Assembly: GCA_958437935.1 (NCBI GenBank)
Contig: CAUBPS010000013.1
Location: forward strand, 5,079 to 69,078
Length of the DNA stretch: 64,000 nucleotides
Reading direction: 5' to 3'
Origin: an uncultured Collinsella sp.
GTDB lineage: Bacteria > Actinomycetota > Coriobacteriia > Coriobacteriales > Coriobacteriaceae
The notes under the pieces: model-generated
Seen by the model: only the letters and a program-made list of their open reading frames with translations
Told to the model about the DNA's origin: nothing
Databases searched by the model: none
Shown here: positions 40,628 to 48,498 of the stretch, in pieces
Numbering within the stretch: position 1 is the stretch's first letter
Layout: each line of letters opens with the position of its first letter
Position numbers and translations under genes: made by a program

Positions 40628-41611
40628 TTAGTAGGAAAGCTTCCACATGTAGCGACGCATGGTCAGCGGGTGCTGACGGGCCTCGGCGATCTGGTTGCCG
40701 TACTCGCGCATAACGGCGAGATGCAGCAGCGGGTTGAAGTAGGTGATGACGCTCGCCGGCACGGCGTCGGCCAGACCGTAGTCCTTAGAGTCGATCAGAG
40801 CGACCTTGGCGCCCATGCGCTCAAGGAAGGTGAGGGCGCGAGCGTCCATCGGACGGGTAGCACCATCGGACATGAAGAAGACGTAGGGCTTACCCTCGGT
40901 GGAAACCTCGAACGGGCCGTGGAAGTACTCGCCGGTGTTGTAGGCGGCGGCGTCGATCCACTGCATCTCGGTGAACAGGAAGGCGGCGTGAGAGTAAGCC
41001 ATCTTCTCGGAGGCACCGGAAGCCATGAAGTAGATCATCTTGTCGTCCTTGAAGTCCTCAGCGAACTTCTTGGCGAGCTTGGTGCAGTGCTGAGCAGCGT
41101 TCTCGCACAGGTCGAAGATGTTGGTGAGGCCGGTGATCATGTCCTCGTAATGATCATAACCCTCGGTCTGCTGAAGGATCTCGAGAGCAAGAGCGATGGC
41201 GTAGCCAGGCTTCTCGGCCTTGGCGGCATAGTTAGCGTGGAAGCCGTGGACGATGACGTGGTCGGCGTCGACGGTCAGAGCGGAGCCAGCCTTGTTGGTG
41301 AGGGAGACGACCGGGCAGTTGTGCTTCTTGGCGGTCTTGTTGGCCTCGACGGTCTCGGGCGTGGAGCCACCGAGGGAGCAGGTGATCACGAAGGTGTGCT
41401 CGTTGACCCAGGAAGGCGTGTCGTAGTTGAACTCGTTAGCGGTGAAGATCTGAACGTTCAGCTTGTCCGTGTTGTTGGCCAGGAAGTACTTGGCGGGGTA
41501 CAGGTCGGACATGGAAGCACCGCAGCCGACGAAAGCGACGCTGTGGATCTCGTGGTTGGACAGGACGTCAGCGACGATCTGCTTAGGGAGGTTAAGGTCG
41601 ATCTCGTACAT
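40628..41611 (-). CDS. SIS-domain sugar-amine phosphate deglycase, FrlB/GfrF-like
   Basis: 327 residues from 41611 (AAAGGA 9 bases upstream; an ATG 9 bases earlier abuts it). First SIS domain: VAFVGCGASMSDLYPAKYFL near residue 25 and TCSLGGSTPETVEAN near 80. Second: MASGASEKMAYSHAAFLFTEMQW near 195. Catalytic loop NTGEYFHGPFEV near 225 and C terminus HPLTMRRYMWKLSY as in GfrF/FrlB. It directly follows EIID of PTS 2, so it should cleave the product of that transporter. Closest in the window to the SIS protein at 45887-46879. Confidence 0.85.
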   Translation of the reverse strand: MYEIDLNLPKQIVADVLSNHEIHSVAFVGCGASMSDLYPAKYFLANNTDKLNVQIFTANEFNYDTPSWVNEHTFVITCSLGGSTPETVEANKTAKKHNCPVVSLTNKAGSALTVDADHVIVHGFHANYAAKAEKPGYAIALALEILQQTEGYDHYEDMITGLTNIFDLCENAAQHCTKLAKKFAEDFKDDKMIYFMASGASEKMAYSHAAFLFTEMQWIDAAAYNTGEYFHGPFEVSTEGKPYVFFMSDGATRPMDARALTFLERMGAKVALIDSKDYGLADAVPASVITYFNPLLHLAVMREYGNQIAEARQHPLTMRRYMWKLSY

Positions 41612-41742
41612 CTGACACATTCCTTTCGATGTTTTGCGGCGCCACTTTGCCGGACGCTCGCAGGGTTACTGAGGTTTGGACCGAGTCGCCGGTCCGGATG
41701 CGACCAAGGGGCTGACCTTAATCACATGTTGAAAAACGGGAG

Positions 41743-41771
41743 CCTGCCTGGGGGTATGGGGCCCAGGCAGG
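41743..41771 (-). terminator. Hairpin between EIID and the SIS gene
   Basis: CCTGCCTGGG at 41743-41752 pairs with CCCAGGCAGG at 41762-41771; a T5 run lies 8-12 bases beyond on the minus strand. Probably a partial terminator or mRNA-processing hairpin that lowers expression of the SIS gene. Confidence 0.55.
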
Positions 41772-41808
41772 TCCCCAGGGGAAAGCGGTTAGACACTTGG
41801 GGTCGCAA

Positions 41809-42642
41809 CTAGGCCAAGATGCCGGCCGCGGAGAGGGCGATGCCGCCCACGATGGCGATCACGAGAAGCCAACCGGTGTTGACGTTCTTCTTGATGAGCC
41901 AGTACATAAGGCCGGTGAGGCCGAGGGAGATCATCTGGGGCATCATGCCGTCCAGGATGTCCTGGATAACGACGGTGCCGTCAGCGAACTGCAGCGGGGT
42001 GGTGGCGCCGATCAGCGTAGCGATCATGCCGCCCACGGACATAAGACCCACGATGCCGCAGACATACATGAGCTTCTCCATGAGGTCGCCGCTCTGAAGC
42101 TTGCTCAGATACTGGTGACCACCCTGATAGCCCATCTTGGCGGCAAACCAAGTGATCAGCACGGAGGGGATAATGGAGATGAGCATGGCCAGGATCGGGC
42201 CCATGATGGAGCCCTGCTGAGCCAGCTGGACGCCCAGGCCAAAGGCAATGACACGGATGGTGCCCTGGAAGAAGGAGTCACCGATACCGGAAAGCGGGCC
42301 CATGAGGGAGGTCTTGACCGCGTTGATCGAATCGGGGTCGAAGTTATCGGGATCCTTGGCGTACTCCTCCTCCATGGAGGCGGCGAGGCCTAGGACGAAA
42401 GCGCTCGTCTGCGGGGTGCAGTTGTAGAACGCCATGTGACGGTGGTAAGCCTCTTTCTTAGCAGCGAGCTGCTTGGGGTCGGACTCATCCGGATAGAGGC
42501 GGTCGAGCGTGGGAACCATGCCGTAGAGGAAGCCCATGTTCATCTGACGCTCGTAGTTCCAAGAGGCCTGGATGGCCCAGGAGCGCCAGAAGAACTGGCT
42601 GACCTTCTTGTTCAGGGACACGTCCTTGGTTGCGGTTGCCAT
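41809..42642 (-). CDS. PTS system mannose/fructose/sorbose family EIID component
   Basis: 277 residues from 42642, with GGAGGAAC upstream. The family signature SLMGPLSGIGDSFFQGTIRV lies near residues 112-132 after SMEEEYAKD. C-terminal helices contain GLTGLMYWLIKKNVNTGW. It forms the channel with EIIC, whose gene ends 13 bases upstream. About half identical by eye in core motifs to the EIID at 18109-18957, so the two systems probably carry related but distinct substrates. Confidence 0.94.
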   Translation of the reverse strand: MATATKDVSLNKKVSQFFWRSWAIQASWNYERQMNMGFLYGMVPTLDRLYPDESDPKQLAAKKEAYHRHMAFYNCTPQTSAFVLGLAASMEEEYAKDPDNFDPDSINAVKTSLMGPLSGIGDSFFQGTIRVIAFGLGVQLAQQGSIMGPILAMLISIIPSVLITWFAAKMGYQGGHQYLSKLQSGDLMEKLMYVCGIVGLMSVGGMIATLIGATTPLQFADGTVVIQDILDGMMPQMISLGLTGLMYWLIKKNVNTGWLLVIAIVGGIALSAAGILA

Positions 42643-42655
42643 AGTGTGTTCCTCC

Positions 42656-43450
42656 TTAGTCTTCGTCGTCTTCGAGCGGATCGTAGTCGGAATCGACACC
42701 GGCGGCTGCATGGGAACCGTTGAACTTGAAGCCCATGAAGACGATAGCCAGGCACACACCGATCAGAGCGACCGCGATGACGGACAGGTTGAGGTAGGCG
42801 GCGAGCAGGAAGCCGATGAACAGGAACGGAGTCATGCCATTCTTGATCATCATGGTGAGCAGCAGGGCCAAGCCGTAGGCGGTCATAATCTTGGTCGAGA
42901 CGTTCAGACCAGTGGACAGCCACTCGGGAACCATGTTGACGATGGCCTGGACCAGGTCGGTGCCGACAAAGACGGCCAGGAAGATCGGCAGGAAGTACAT
43001 GATGGCGTACAGACCGGAGCCGGCGCAGATGTGCATACGGTAGGCGGTCTTAAACTTGCCGTTATCGATCGCGCTATCGGCCACATGGGTGAGGGCGGCG
43101 ATGATGGAACGGAAGACAATGCCGAGGAGCTGACCCAGGACGGCGACCGGGATGGCGATCGTCATGGCGGTCTCGGCGGAAGCATCGGTCAGGCATGCGA
43201 AGGCAGCGGCCACGATGCCACCCAGGACCATATCGGGCGGGACGGCTGCGCCGACCTGCACCAGGCCCATGGACACGAGCTCGACGGCAGCACCGACGGC
43301 GAGGCCGGTGGGCACATCGCCCAGCAGCAGACCGACGAGCGTAGCGCCAACGAGGGGCTGCTCGAAGTTAAGACGACCGAGCAGGCGGGAGTCCCACATG
43401 CAGAACACGCCGACGAGGCCGACGAGCACCGCACTGATGAACGTATTCAT
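42656..43450 (-). CDS. PTS system mannose/sorbose family EIIC component
   Basis: 264 residues, about seven helices. Family segments: CMWDSRLLGRLNFEQPLVGA near residue 17, LGDVPTGLAVGAAVELVSMG near 44-63 and VGAAVPPDMVLGGIVAAAFA after it. Acidic tail DSDYDPLEDDED. Lies between the EIIAB and EIID genes with short gaps, so one transcript is expected. AAGGAGAAGGG precedes the ATG. Confidence 0.94.
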   Translation of the reverse strand: MNTFISAVLVGLVGVFCMWDSRLLGRLNFEQPLVGATLVGLLLGDVPTGLAVGAAVELVSMGLVQVGAAVPPDMVLGGIVAAAFACLTDASAETAMTIAIPVAVLGQLLGIVFRSIIAALTHVADSAIDNGKFKTAYRMHICAGSGLYAIMYFLPIFLAVFVGTDLVQAIVNMVPEWLSTGLNVSTKIMTAYGLALLLTMMIKNGMTPFLFIGFLLAAYLNLSVIAVALIGVCLAIVFMGFKFNGSHAAAGVDSDYDPLEDDED

Positions 43451-43486
43451 ACCCTTCTCCTTTCAGTCAGGCAAAAGCCTGGTTGA

Positions 43487-44413
43487 TTACAGCTTGGCGT
43501 CGATGTCGACGCTCTGATACGTAGGGGTCTGCTGAACGTAGAGCTTGATGCCCATGTCGAGCAGCTGGTTGACGTCGGCCTTTTGGGTGGCGTCGAAGAA
43601 GACGGAGCTGTCCTTGCCGCCGATCTGATCGGCACCATCGTGGTTGGCGGTAGCGCCCAGGTTGATGGCGTCGAGCTTGTAGCCCTGGCAGAACTGCAGC
43701 ATCTCGGCAGTGTTGCCAAAGACGAACATGACGCGCTCGCCGAGGGTGTTGAGCTTGTCCATCTTGGCGAGGGCACACTCGACGGTGAAGACGTTCAGGC
43801 GCACGCCCTGGGGCTTTGCCAGCTTAAGAGCGCCCTTCTTGATGTCATCGTTGGCGGCAGCGTTGTCGACGACGATGATGCGCTCGGCCTGGACCTTGGT
43901 GGTCCAGGTAAAGACGACCTGGCCGTGCAGCAGACGGTAGTCAAGACGTGCGAGGACGATCTTGGCGGGACCGGCGTTGTGACGGGCTGCCTTGGCCTTC
44001 TTGGCGGGGGCTGCGGGAGCAACCTCGACCGGGGCGTTGGGGTTGGTCAGACCGGTGCGGGCCTCGTTGATGAGGGCCGCGAGTTCGGCACCCTTGACGG
44101 GGGCGGGACTCAGAGCGAGCGTGAGCGCCAGCGGGATGTTGAAACCGCTGATAACCGTGAACTTCGTGCCGTTCTTGGAAAGCTCGACCATGTTGTTGTT
44201 GACCGAGCTACCGAGCATATCGGTTAGCACGTAGACGGTGTCGTCCGCGTTGAACGTGGCGATCATGGCCTCCACCTTATTGGTGATGGGCTCCTTGTCG
44301 TCACGAGCAAGCGACACGACGTGGACGTTCGACACGTCGCCGAGAACCATCTCGAGCGTGTCTTTGGCGCCTGCGGCCAGGCCGCCATGAGATGCGAGAA
44401 TGATCTGATTCAT
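43487..44413 (-). CDS. PTS system mannose-type EIIAB fusion
   Basis: 308 residues. The EIIA domain (1 to about 125) has phosphorylated H9 in ILASHGGLAAG and TDMLGSSVNNNMVE near 64-77. A flexible Ala/Pro/Lys linker (PVEVAPAAPAKKAKAARH) covers about 128-145. The EIIB domain (from about 150) has phosphorylated H163 in RLDYRLLHGQVVFTW. In locus 1 the same domains are separate proteins. GGAGGAGGCAAG precedes the ATG. First gene of EIIAB-EIIC-EIID-SIS. Confidence 0.94.
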   Translation of the reverse strand: MNQIILASHGGLAAGAKDTLEMVLGDVSNVHVVSLARDDKEPITNKVEAMIATFNADDTVYVLTDMLGSSVNNNMVELSKNGTKFTVISGFNIPLALTLALSPAPVKGAELAALINEARTGLTNPNAPVEVAPAAPAKKAKAARHNAGPAKIVLARLDYRLLHGQVVFTWTTKVQAERIIVVDNAAANDDIKKGALKLAKPQGVRLNVFTVECALAKMDKLNTLGERVMFVFGNTAEMLQFCQGYKLDAINLGATANHDGADQIGGKDSSVFFDATQKADVNQLLDMGIKLYVQQTPTYQSVDIDAKL

Positions 44414-44441
44414 CTTGCCTCCTCCTTTTCGTTATGGTCAT

Positions 44442-44457
44442 TATAACGTCTTATACG
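44442..44457. promoter_or_regulatory. TATAACG-type operator of PTS locus 2
   Basis: TATAACGTCTTATACG, 29 bases before the EIIAB start, in an AT-rich stretch that also contains TTATATT and TATAAAG. Two tandem half-sites as at 45719-45737. Confidence 0.45.
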
Positions 44458-44595
44458 TTGCTTATATTGCTAATTAGTATAAAGACCGTTCGCGGGTAAA
44501 AATCGACCGTTGACGGGTTTAACGTACTCGAAACGTTGGGGTTGGTTAGCGAACCTTGGCTGGATACGCCGCGATCCAGGCCTCGGCATTGGCCC

Positions 44596-45714
44596 CTATC
44601 GCACGAAGTACCAGGGGCTTTCCTGAACATTGGTCTGCAGCGTAATGCCCGTGCGCTCGGTAAACAGATCCATGTCCTGCGATTTTTCCGTCCACCACGC
44701 GTTGGGCTTAAAGGTCATACTCTCGACAATACGTTTGACGATGACGCTATTGCGCAGCCTGGAGAAGTCGGTGTTCATGATCAGGATGGACGTGAGCACC
44801 AACACGATGCCCAGGACCTTGATCGCGCCGGCGGACTCGGCATAGATGCCGATGCCCAGCAGCACGGTAACCACCGTCTCGAACGACATCACGACCGGGA
44901 CCTTCGACGTCTCGAGCCCCATGGACAGGCCTTGCATATACAGGATGTAGGCGACGGCCGTGGGAATCAGGCCAAAGCCCGCGAACAACAAGATAAGCTG
45001 CGGCGACATAGCAGCCGCCATATCGGGCCACGGGGCCGTGATGGCCGCCATAACCGCGCCGCCAAAGACGAAGCCCCAAAAGGTGACAGCCAGCGGGTGC
45101 ACGGTTTTGGTCGCTATGCGGCTGAACACCGCAAGCAGCGCGCCGCACAATCCGGCGACGACGCCCGAGGTGACGCCCCAAACCGAGAAATGGAAACCGG
45201 ACAGATCGCCGTTTGTCACCGCGAGCACGCAGCCCAGGATGTTACAGGCGATCGCCACGAGCTTGACCGACGTGACGCGCTCTTTATAGAGCATGCGGCC
45301 CAGGATGCAGCCAAAGACCGGCGAGGTGTAGAGCAAAACCGACGCCGTGGACATGCCCACCTCGCGCATGCACTCGTAATAGAGTGTGTTGGCGGTGGCA
45401 AGGCCGATGATGCCGACAAGCGCGCAGGGGATGAGCTCTTTGGGGCTCGCCTTAAACAGGGCCAGCGGACCCGGGGCCGTCGTGGTCCCCTCGCCCGGGC
45501 GGCAACCCATAAACGCCAGCACGGGCGCCAGGATAAGAGCGCCGACCAGCAGACGGAAGGCCGCCATGCTTTGGGACGTAATGCCCATGGCCGAGATGCC
45601 GTTGACGTAGATTCCAATGGTGCCCCACATGAGCGCGGCGATCAGTACCAACACATAGCCCAGATTGCTTCTCTTCAACGTAGCCTCCCTGGCTTTGTTA
45701 CCAATATGTTTCAT
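44596..45714 (-). CDS. EamA/DMT family transporter
   Basis: 372 residues, ten predicted helices in two EamA repeats: the first from about residue 15 (LGYVLVLIAALMWGTIGIYV), the second near 165 (SVWGVTSGVVAGLCGALLAVFS). A 60-residue polar C-terminal tail follows the last helix. Located between the second PTS locus and the fourth SIS gene, with a TATAACG tandem site overlapping its upstream region, so it may be co-regulated and export a product such as an amino acid freed by deglycation. That role is inference. Confidence 0.87.
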   Translation of the reverse strand: MKHIGNKAREATLKRSNLGYVLVLIAALMWGTIGIYVNGISAMGITSQSMAAFRLLVGALILAPVLAFMGCRPGEGTTTAPGPLALFKASPKELIPCALVGIIGLATANTLYYECMREVGMSTASVLLYTSPVFGCILGRMLYKERVTSVKLVAIACNILGCVLAVTNGDLSGFHFSVWGVTSGVVAGLCGALLAVFSRIATKTVHPLAVTFWGFVFGGAVMAAITAPWPDMAAAMSPQLILLFAGFGLIPTAVAYILYMQGLSMGLETSKVPVVMSFETVVTVLLGIGIYAESAGAIKVLGIVLVLTSILIMNTDFSRLRNSVIVKRIVESMTFKPNAWWTEKSQDMDLFTERTGITLQTNVQESPWYFVR

Positions 45715-45718
45715 ACTA

Positions 45719-45737
45719 CGTTATAGTCGTTATATAC
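45719..45737. promoter_or_regulatory. TATAACG-type operator of the EamA gene
   Basis: CGTTATAGTCGTTATATAC; on the minus strand two tandem TATAACG half-sites separated by two or three bases, 5 bases upstream of the coding start. Confidence 0.45.
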
Positions 45738-45785
45738 ATTTATCAAGACAGAAATCGGTAACCGGAAGCCACTTTTGCAAGGGTA

Positions 45786-45850
45786 GTTGCGGTGAAATAG
45801 TTCCTGAATAGAGGGTTCAAGCCCCCAAACAGGAACTATTCCACCGCAAC
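45786..45850 (-). repeat. 21-bp palindrome at the 3' end of the SIS gene
   Basis: GTTGCGGTGAAATAGTTCCT (one further G) at 45786-45806 pairs with one mismatch with CAGGAACTATTCCACCGCAA (one further C) at 45830-45850. The 23-base loop has AGAGGGTTCAAGCCCCC, itself able to pair GGG/CCC. No T run follows, so it is not a standard terminator. Confidence 0.7.
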
Positions 45851-45886
45851 TTATGAGGGCATCGAGCTGTTAGGCTGCTCTATCCC

Positions 45887-46879
45887 TTAGTAATCGAGCT
45901 TCCACATGTAGCGGCGCGTCATGTAGTCCTTATGGGTGACGGCGGAAAGCGCACGCATGTAGACGTTGTTGAGGATCGGGGCGAAGATCAGGTGGTTGAA
46001 GTACTCGCTCACGCTGTCCTTGATGTCGTTGAGGCCGAGTTCCTTTGCGTCGAGCTGATAGACGCGCTCGCCACCGTACTGATTGACGAAGCGAATACCG
46101 CGCTCGTCGTTGCAACGGCTGCGGCCGACGCTGATGAGCTGGAACAGCGAGGTGCGCTTGTCCAGGATCTCGAAGGGACCGTGGAAGAAGTCGCAGGTGT
46201 TGATGGTGCAGGAATCAATCTGCAGCATCTCCTGAACGTTGCAGATGCTAAAGACATAGGCGGCACCAAAGAGCGGGCCCTGAGCCATAACGTTGATGCA
46301 GGGCTTGTCGGCGTTCTGCTCGGCCCACTTGGCGGCGAGCGGACGGGTGTACTCGACGGCTTTGCGGTAGATGGGATCGACCAGATCGAAGGCGGCCATG
46401 GCGGTCTCGTACTCGGCATAGCCCTCGGTCTGCTGCGTGAGCTCCATGGCGATCATGGTCACGACGGCGGAGTTGGTGCGGCCCATGCAGGACTCGTCGA
46501 CGGCCAGGCTGTCGTACTGGACCTTGTAGTCGCAGACCTCGGTGAGGCCGGACTCGTCAACATAAATGGCGATGGTGCTGGCGCCGTGATCCTTGGCTAC
46601 CTGGGCGGCGACGATGGTCTCCTTGGTGCCGCGCATGGACACGACGACGGCCAGGGTGTTCTCGTTGACGTAGGCCGGGGTGGCGTGCACGAACTCGTTG
46701 CTGGTGTAGCTGGAGCTCACGACCTGCGTAGCCTCGTGCTCCATAAAGTACTGGGCAGGATAGTTGCCGCCGTTGGATCCGCCGGCGCCGATCCACACGA
46801 CGCGCTTGATGCCGCCCTTGTCTGCCTTGTCAGCCAAAACCTGCGAAACGGCGTCCTTGACCTGTTCCTGAGTAGTCAT
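45887..46879 (-). CDS. SIS-domain protein, FrlB/GfrF-like, with Asp in the catalytic loop
   Basis: 330 residues. First SIS domain: VVWIGAGGSNGGNYPAQYFM near residue 25 and VVSMRGTKETIVAAQ near 82. Second: MAQGPLFGAAYVFSICNVQEMLQ near 200. The catalytic loop is NTCDFFHGPFEIL near 230, with Asp where the three paralogues have Glu. The C terminus DYMTRRYMWKLDY resembles the family. Divergent from the GntR/UTRA gene at 47086, with three GCATACAAG-type sites between them, so that regulator very probably controls it. Confidence 0.82.
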   Translation of the reverse strand: MTTQEQVKDAVSQVLADKADKGGIKRVVWIGAGGSNGGNYPAQYFMEHEATQVVSSSYTSNEFVHATPAYVNENTLAVVVSMRGTKETIVAAQVAKDHGASTIAIYVDESGLTEVCDYKVQYDSLAVDESCMGRTNSAVVTMIAMELTQQTEGYAEYETAMAAFDLVDPIYRKAVEYTRPLAAKWAEQNADKPCINVMAQGPLFGAAYVFSICNVQEMLQIDSCTINTCDFFHGPFEILDKRTSLFQLISVGRSRCNDERGIRFVNQYGGERVYQLDAKELGLNDIKDSVSEYFNHLIFAPILNNVYMRALSAVTHKDYMTRRYMWKLDY

Positions 46880-46918
46880 CGTGCATCAGCCTTTCTTCTC
46901 GTTTGATGCTCATCACAG

Positions 46919-47074
46919 GCATACAAGTTACATACATGTCTTTGCGATGTCGACTAGTTGTATGCTATATTTGTCTTAGAAATTTTGCTGCCGTGGTTTT
47001 CAGAAATCATTTACCAGCGGTTTTGTTGTCATGTTGGATACATGCTTGGTTCGGCAAGCATACAAGTTAGATAC
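46919..47074. promoter_or_regulatory. Three operator-like sites between divergent SIS and GntR genes
   Basis: GCATACAAGTTACATAC at 46919-46935, GCATACAACTA on the minus strand at 46955-46965, and GCATACAAGTTAGATAC at 47058-47074. The outer two differ at one base. Each gene start has a site within about 40 bases. Confidence 0.6.
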
Positions 47075-47085
47075 AGGTTGGTCGC

Positions 47086-47808
47086 ATGAGCATTTCGTCG
47101 AAAAAGAACTTGGCCCAATACGAGCGCCTGGCGGGTACGCTGCGCGACCGTATCGCCGCTGGCACCTACGCACGCGGAGACAAGTTGCCATCCGAGATGG
47201 AGCTCATGGCAGAATCGGGTCTGTCGCGCAGCACCGTGCGCCACGCGCTTAAGGTGCTGGTGGATGAGGGCCTGGTGCGCACCGAGCGCGGACGCGGCGC
47301 CTTTGTGGCCGACACGCCCGAGGTGCACGAGAACAACCTGGTGTTCTCGAGCTATACGAAGCAGGTCGAAGGCCAGGGCATGAAGCCCACCACGCGCACC
47401 GTGGACTCGGGCTTTGCCAAGGCAGCCGGCAGCGTGGCCAAGTTCTTCGATACCGCCGTGGGCAGCAAGCTCGTCAAGCTCGTCCGCCTGCGTTATCTGG
47501 ACGACGTGCCGCTCTGCTTGGAAACCACGTATCTGCCGCCGAGCTTTGGGGCGCTCATCGACCGCGACATCAACGGGTCGCTCTACGCCACACTGCGCCA
47601 GGAGTTCCATCGCGCGCCGGCCCAGGGCAACAAAACCTTTGAGGTGTGCTATGCCTCGCAAAACGAGGCGTTTTTGCTCAATGTTGAGCGCGGGCAGGCG
47701 CTAATCCTAATCACCGACTACGTCTACGACACCGACGGACGCCCGCTCCACGTCTCCAAGCGCATCCAACGAACCGACCGCGCCAAATACACCGAGCCCA
47801 TCGGCTAA
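47086..47808 (+). CDS. GntR-family regulator with UTRA domain
   Basis: 240 residues. Winged helix at about 8-78 (LAQYERLAGTLRDRIAAGTY, LPSEMELMAESGLSRSTVR) and UTRA domain at about 90-235. Divergent from the SIS gene at 45887-46879. The intergenic GCATACAAG sites, one only about 12 bases before this start codon, support both autoregulation and control of the SIS gene. Its stop codon TAA is formed at the edge of a CCTGCCAAAA repeat. Confidence 0.9.
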   Translation: MSISSKKNLAQYERLAGTLRDRIAAGTYARGDKLPSEMELMAESGLSRSTVRHALKVLVDEGLVRTERGRGAFVADTPEVHENNLVFSSYTKQVEGQGMKPTTRTVDSGFAKAAGSVAKFFDTAVGSKLVKLVRLRYLDDVPLCLETTYLPPSFGALIDRDINGSLYATLRQEFHRAPAQGNKTFEVCYASQNEAFLLNVERGQALILITDYVYDTDGRPLHVSKRIQRTDRAKYTEPIG

Positions 47809-47843
47809 CCTGCCAAAATAAACCTGTCCCTAAATGGTAGGTT
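47807..47843 (+). repeat. CCTGCCAAAA palindromic repeat, copy 4
   Basis: AACCTGCCAAAATAAACCTG then TCCCTAAATGGTAGGTT. It joins the 3' ends of two convergent genes and supplies the last codons and TAG stop of the GNAT gene, exactly as copy 2 does for the HAD gene. Confidence 0.75.
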
Positions 47844-48420
47844 TGAGGAGGTCGGGGAACCAGGTTGGTTTGGATTGGTTAGGGACGCGCTCGGCCAGGA
47901 CCAGCTCCATCCAGCACATGTCGTACCAGCGGCCGAACTTTTGGGCGCAGCGATCGAAGGCGCCCACCAGGCGATACCCCATATGGTCATGGAAATCCTG
48001 GCTGTTGTGCGTCAGGTACTCGTCGTCCTTGTCGTGCGGCACGGCGATGAGCGCGCACATGTTGGTGATGCCCATCGCGACCAGACACTGCTTGAGCGCA
48101 TCGTGCAGCTTGCGGCCCAGCCCGCCGTGACGCACGTCGCGCGCCAGGTAGATCGACGTCTCGACCGACCAGTCGTATGCCTCGCGGCTGTTGAGCGGGC
48201 TCACATAGGCATAGCCTACCGGGCGCCCGTCCAGCTCCATCACCAGGTACGGATAGCGCTTGAGCGTACGCTCGATGCGCCCGGCGAACTCCTCAACGCT
48301 CGGCACCTCGTATTCGCAGGTAATCGCCGTCTGGCGCACATACGGCTCATAGATGGCAAGCAGCGCCGGCGCATCATCGGGCGTCGCCAGGCGAATCGTC
48401 GGCTCGGACATCTCGGTCAC
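47830..48420 (-). CDS. GNAT-family N-acetyltransferase, phosphinothricin acetyltransferase-like
   Basis: 196 residues. The protein opens PTIRLATPDDAPALLAIYEPYV, as in the Pat/Bar-like group. The acetyl-CoA loop is DVRHGGLGRKLHDALKQCL near 95-115 (R/Q-x-x-G-x-G/A type), followed by MCALIAVPHD and HDHMGYRLVGAFDRCAQKFGRWYDM, the usual acceptor region. Start taken at GTG 48420 (AGGGG 5 bases upstream); ATG 48411 is the alternative. The true acceptor may be an amino acid or amine. Its C-terminal KPTI and stop derive from an overlapping repeat. Confidence 0.85.
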   Translation of the reverse strand: MTEMSEPTIRLATPDDAPALLAIYEPYVRQTAITCEYEVPSVEEFAGRIERTLKRYPYLVMELDGRPVGYAYVSPLNSREAYDWSVETSIYLARDVRHGGLGRKLHDALKQCLVAMGITNMCALIAVPHDKDDEYLTHNSQDFHDHMGYRLVGAFDRCAQKFGRWYDMCWMELVLAERVPNQSKPTWFPDLLKPTI

Positions 48421-48445
48421 ACAACCCCTCTCCCTCAAAAGCAAA

Positions 48446-48480
48446 GGCCGCCCTGCGCCAAACCCAGGCGCAAGGCGGCC
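48446..48480 (-). terminator. Terminator of the threonine aldolase gene
   Basis: GGCCGCCCTGCGCC pairs with GGCGCAAGGCGGCC (one mismatch), with TTTGCTTTT beyond on the minus strand. Confidence 0.8.
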
Positions 48481-48498
48481 CCTCGTCATTACGTCAAG

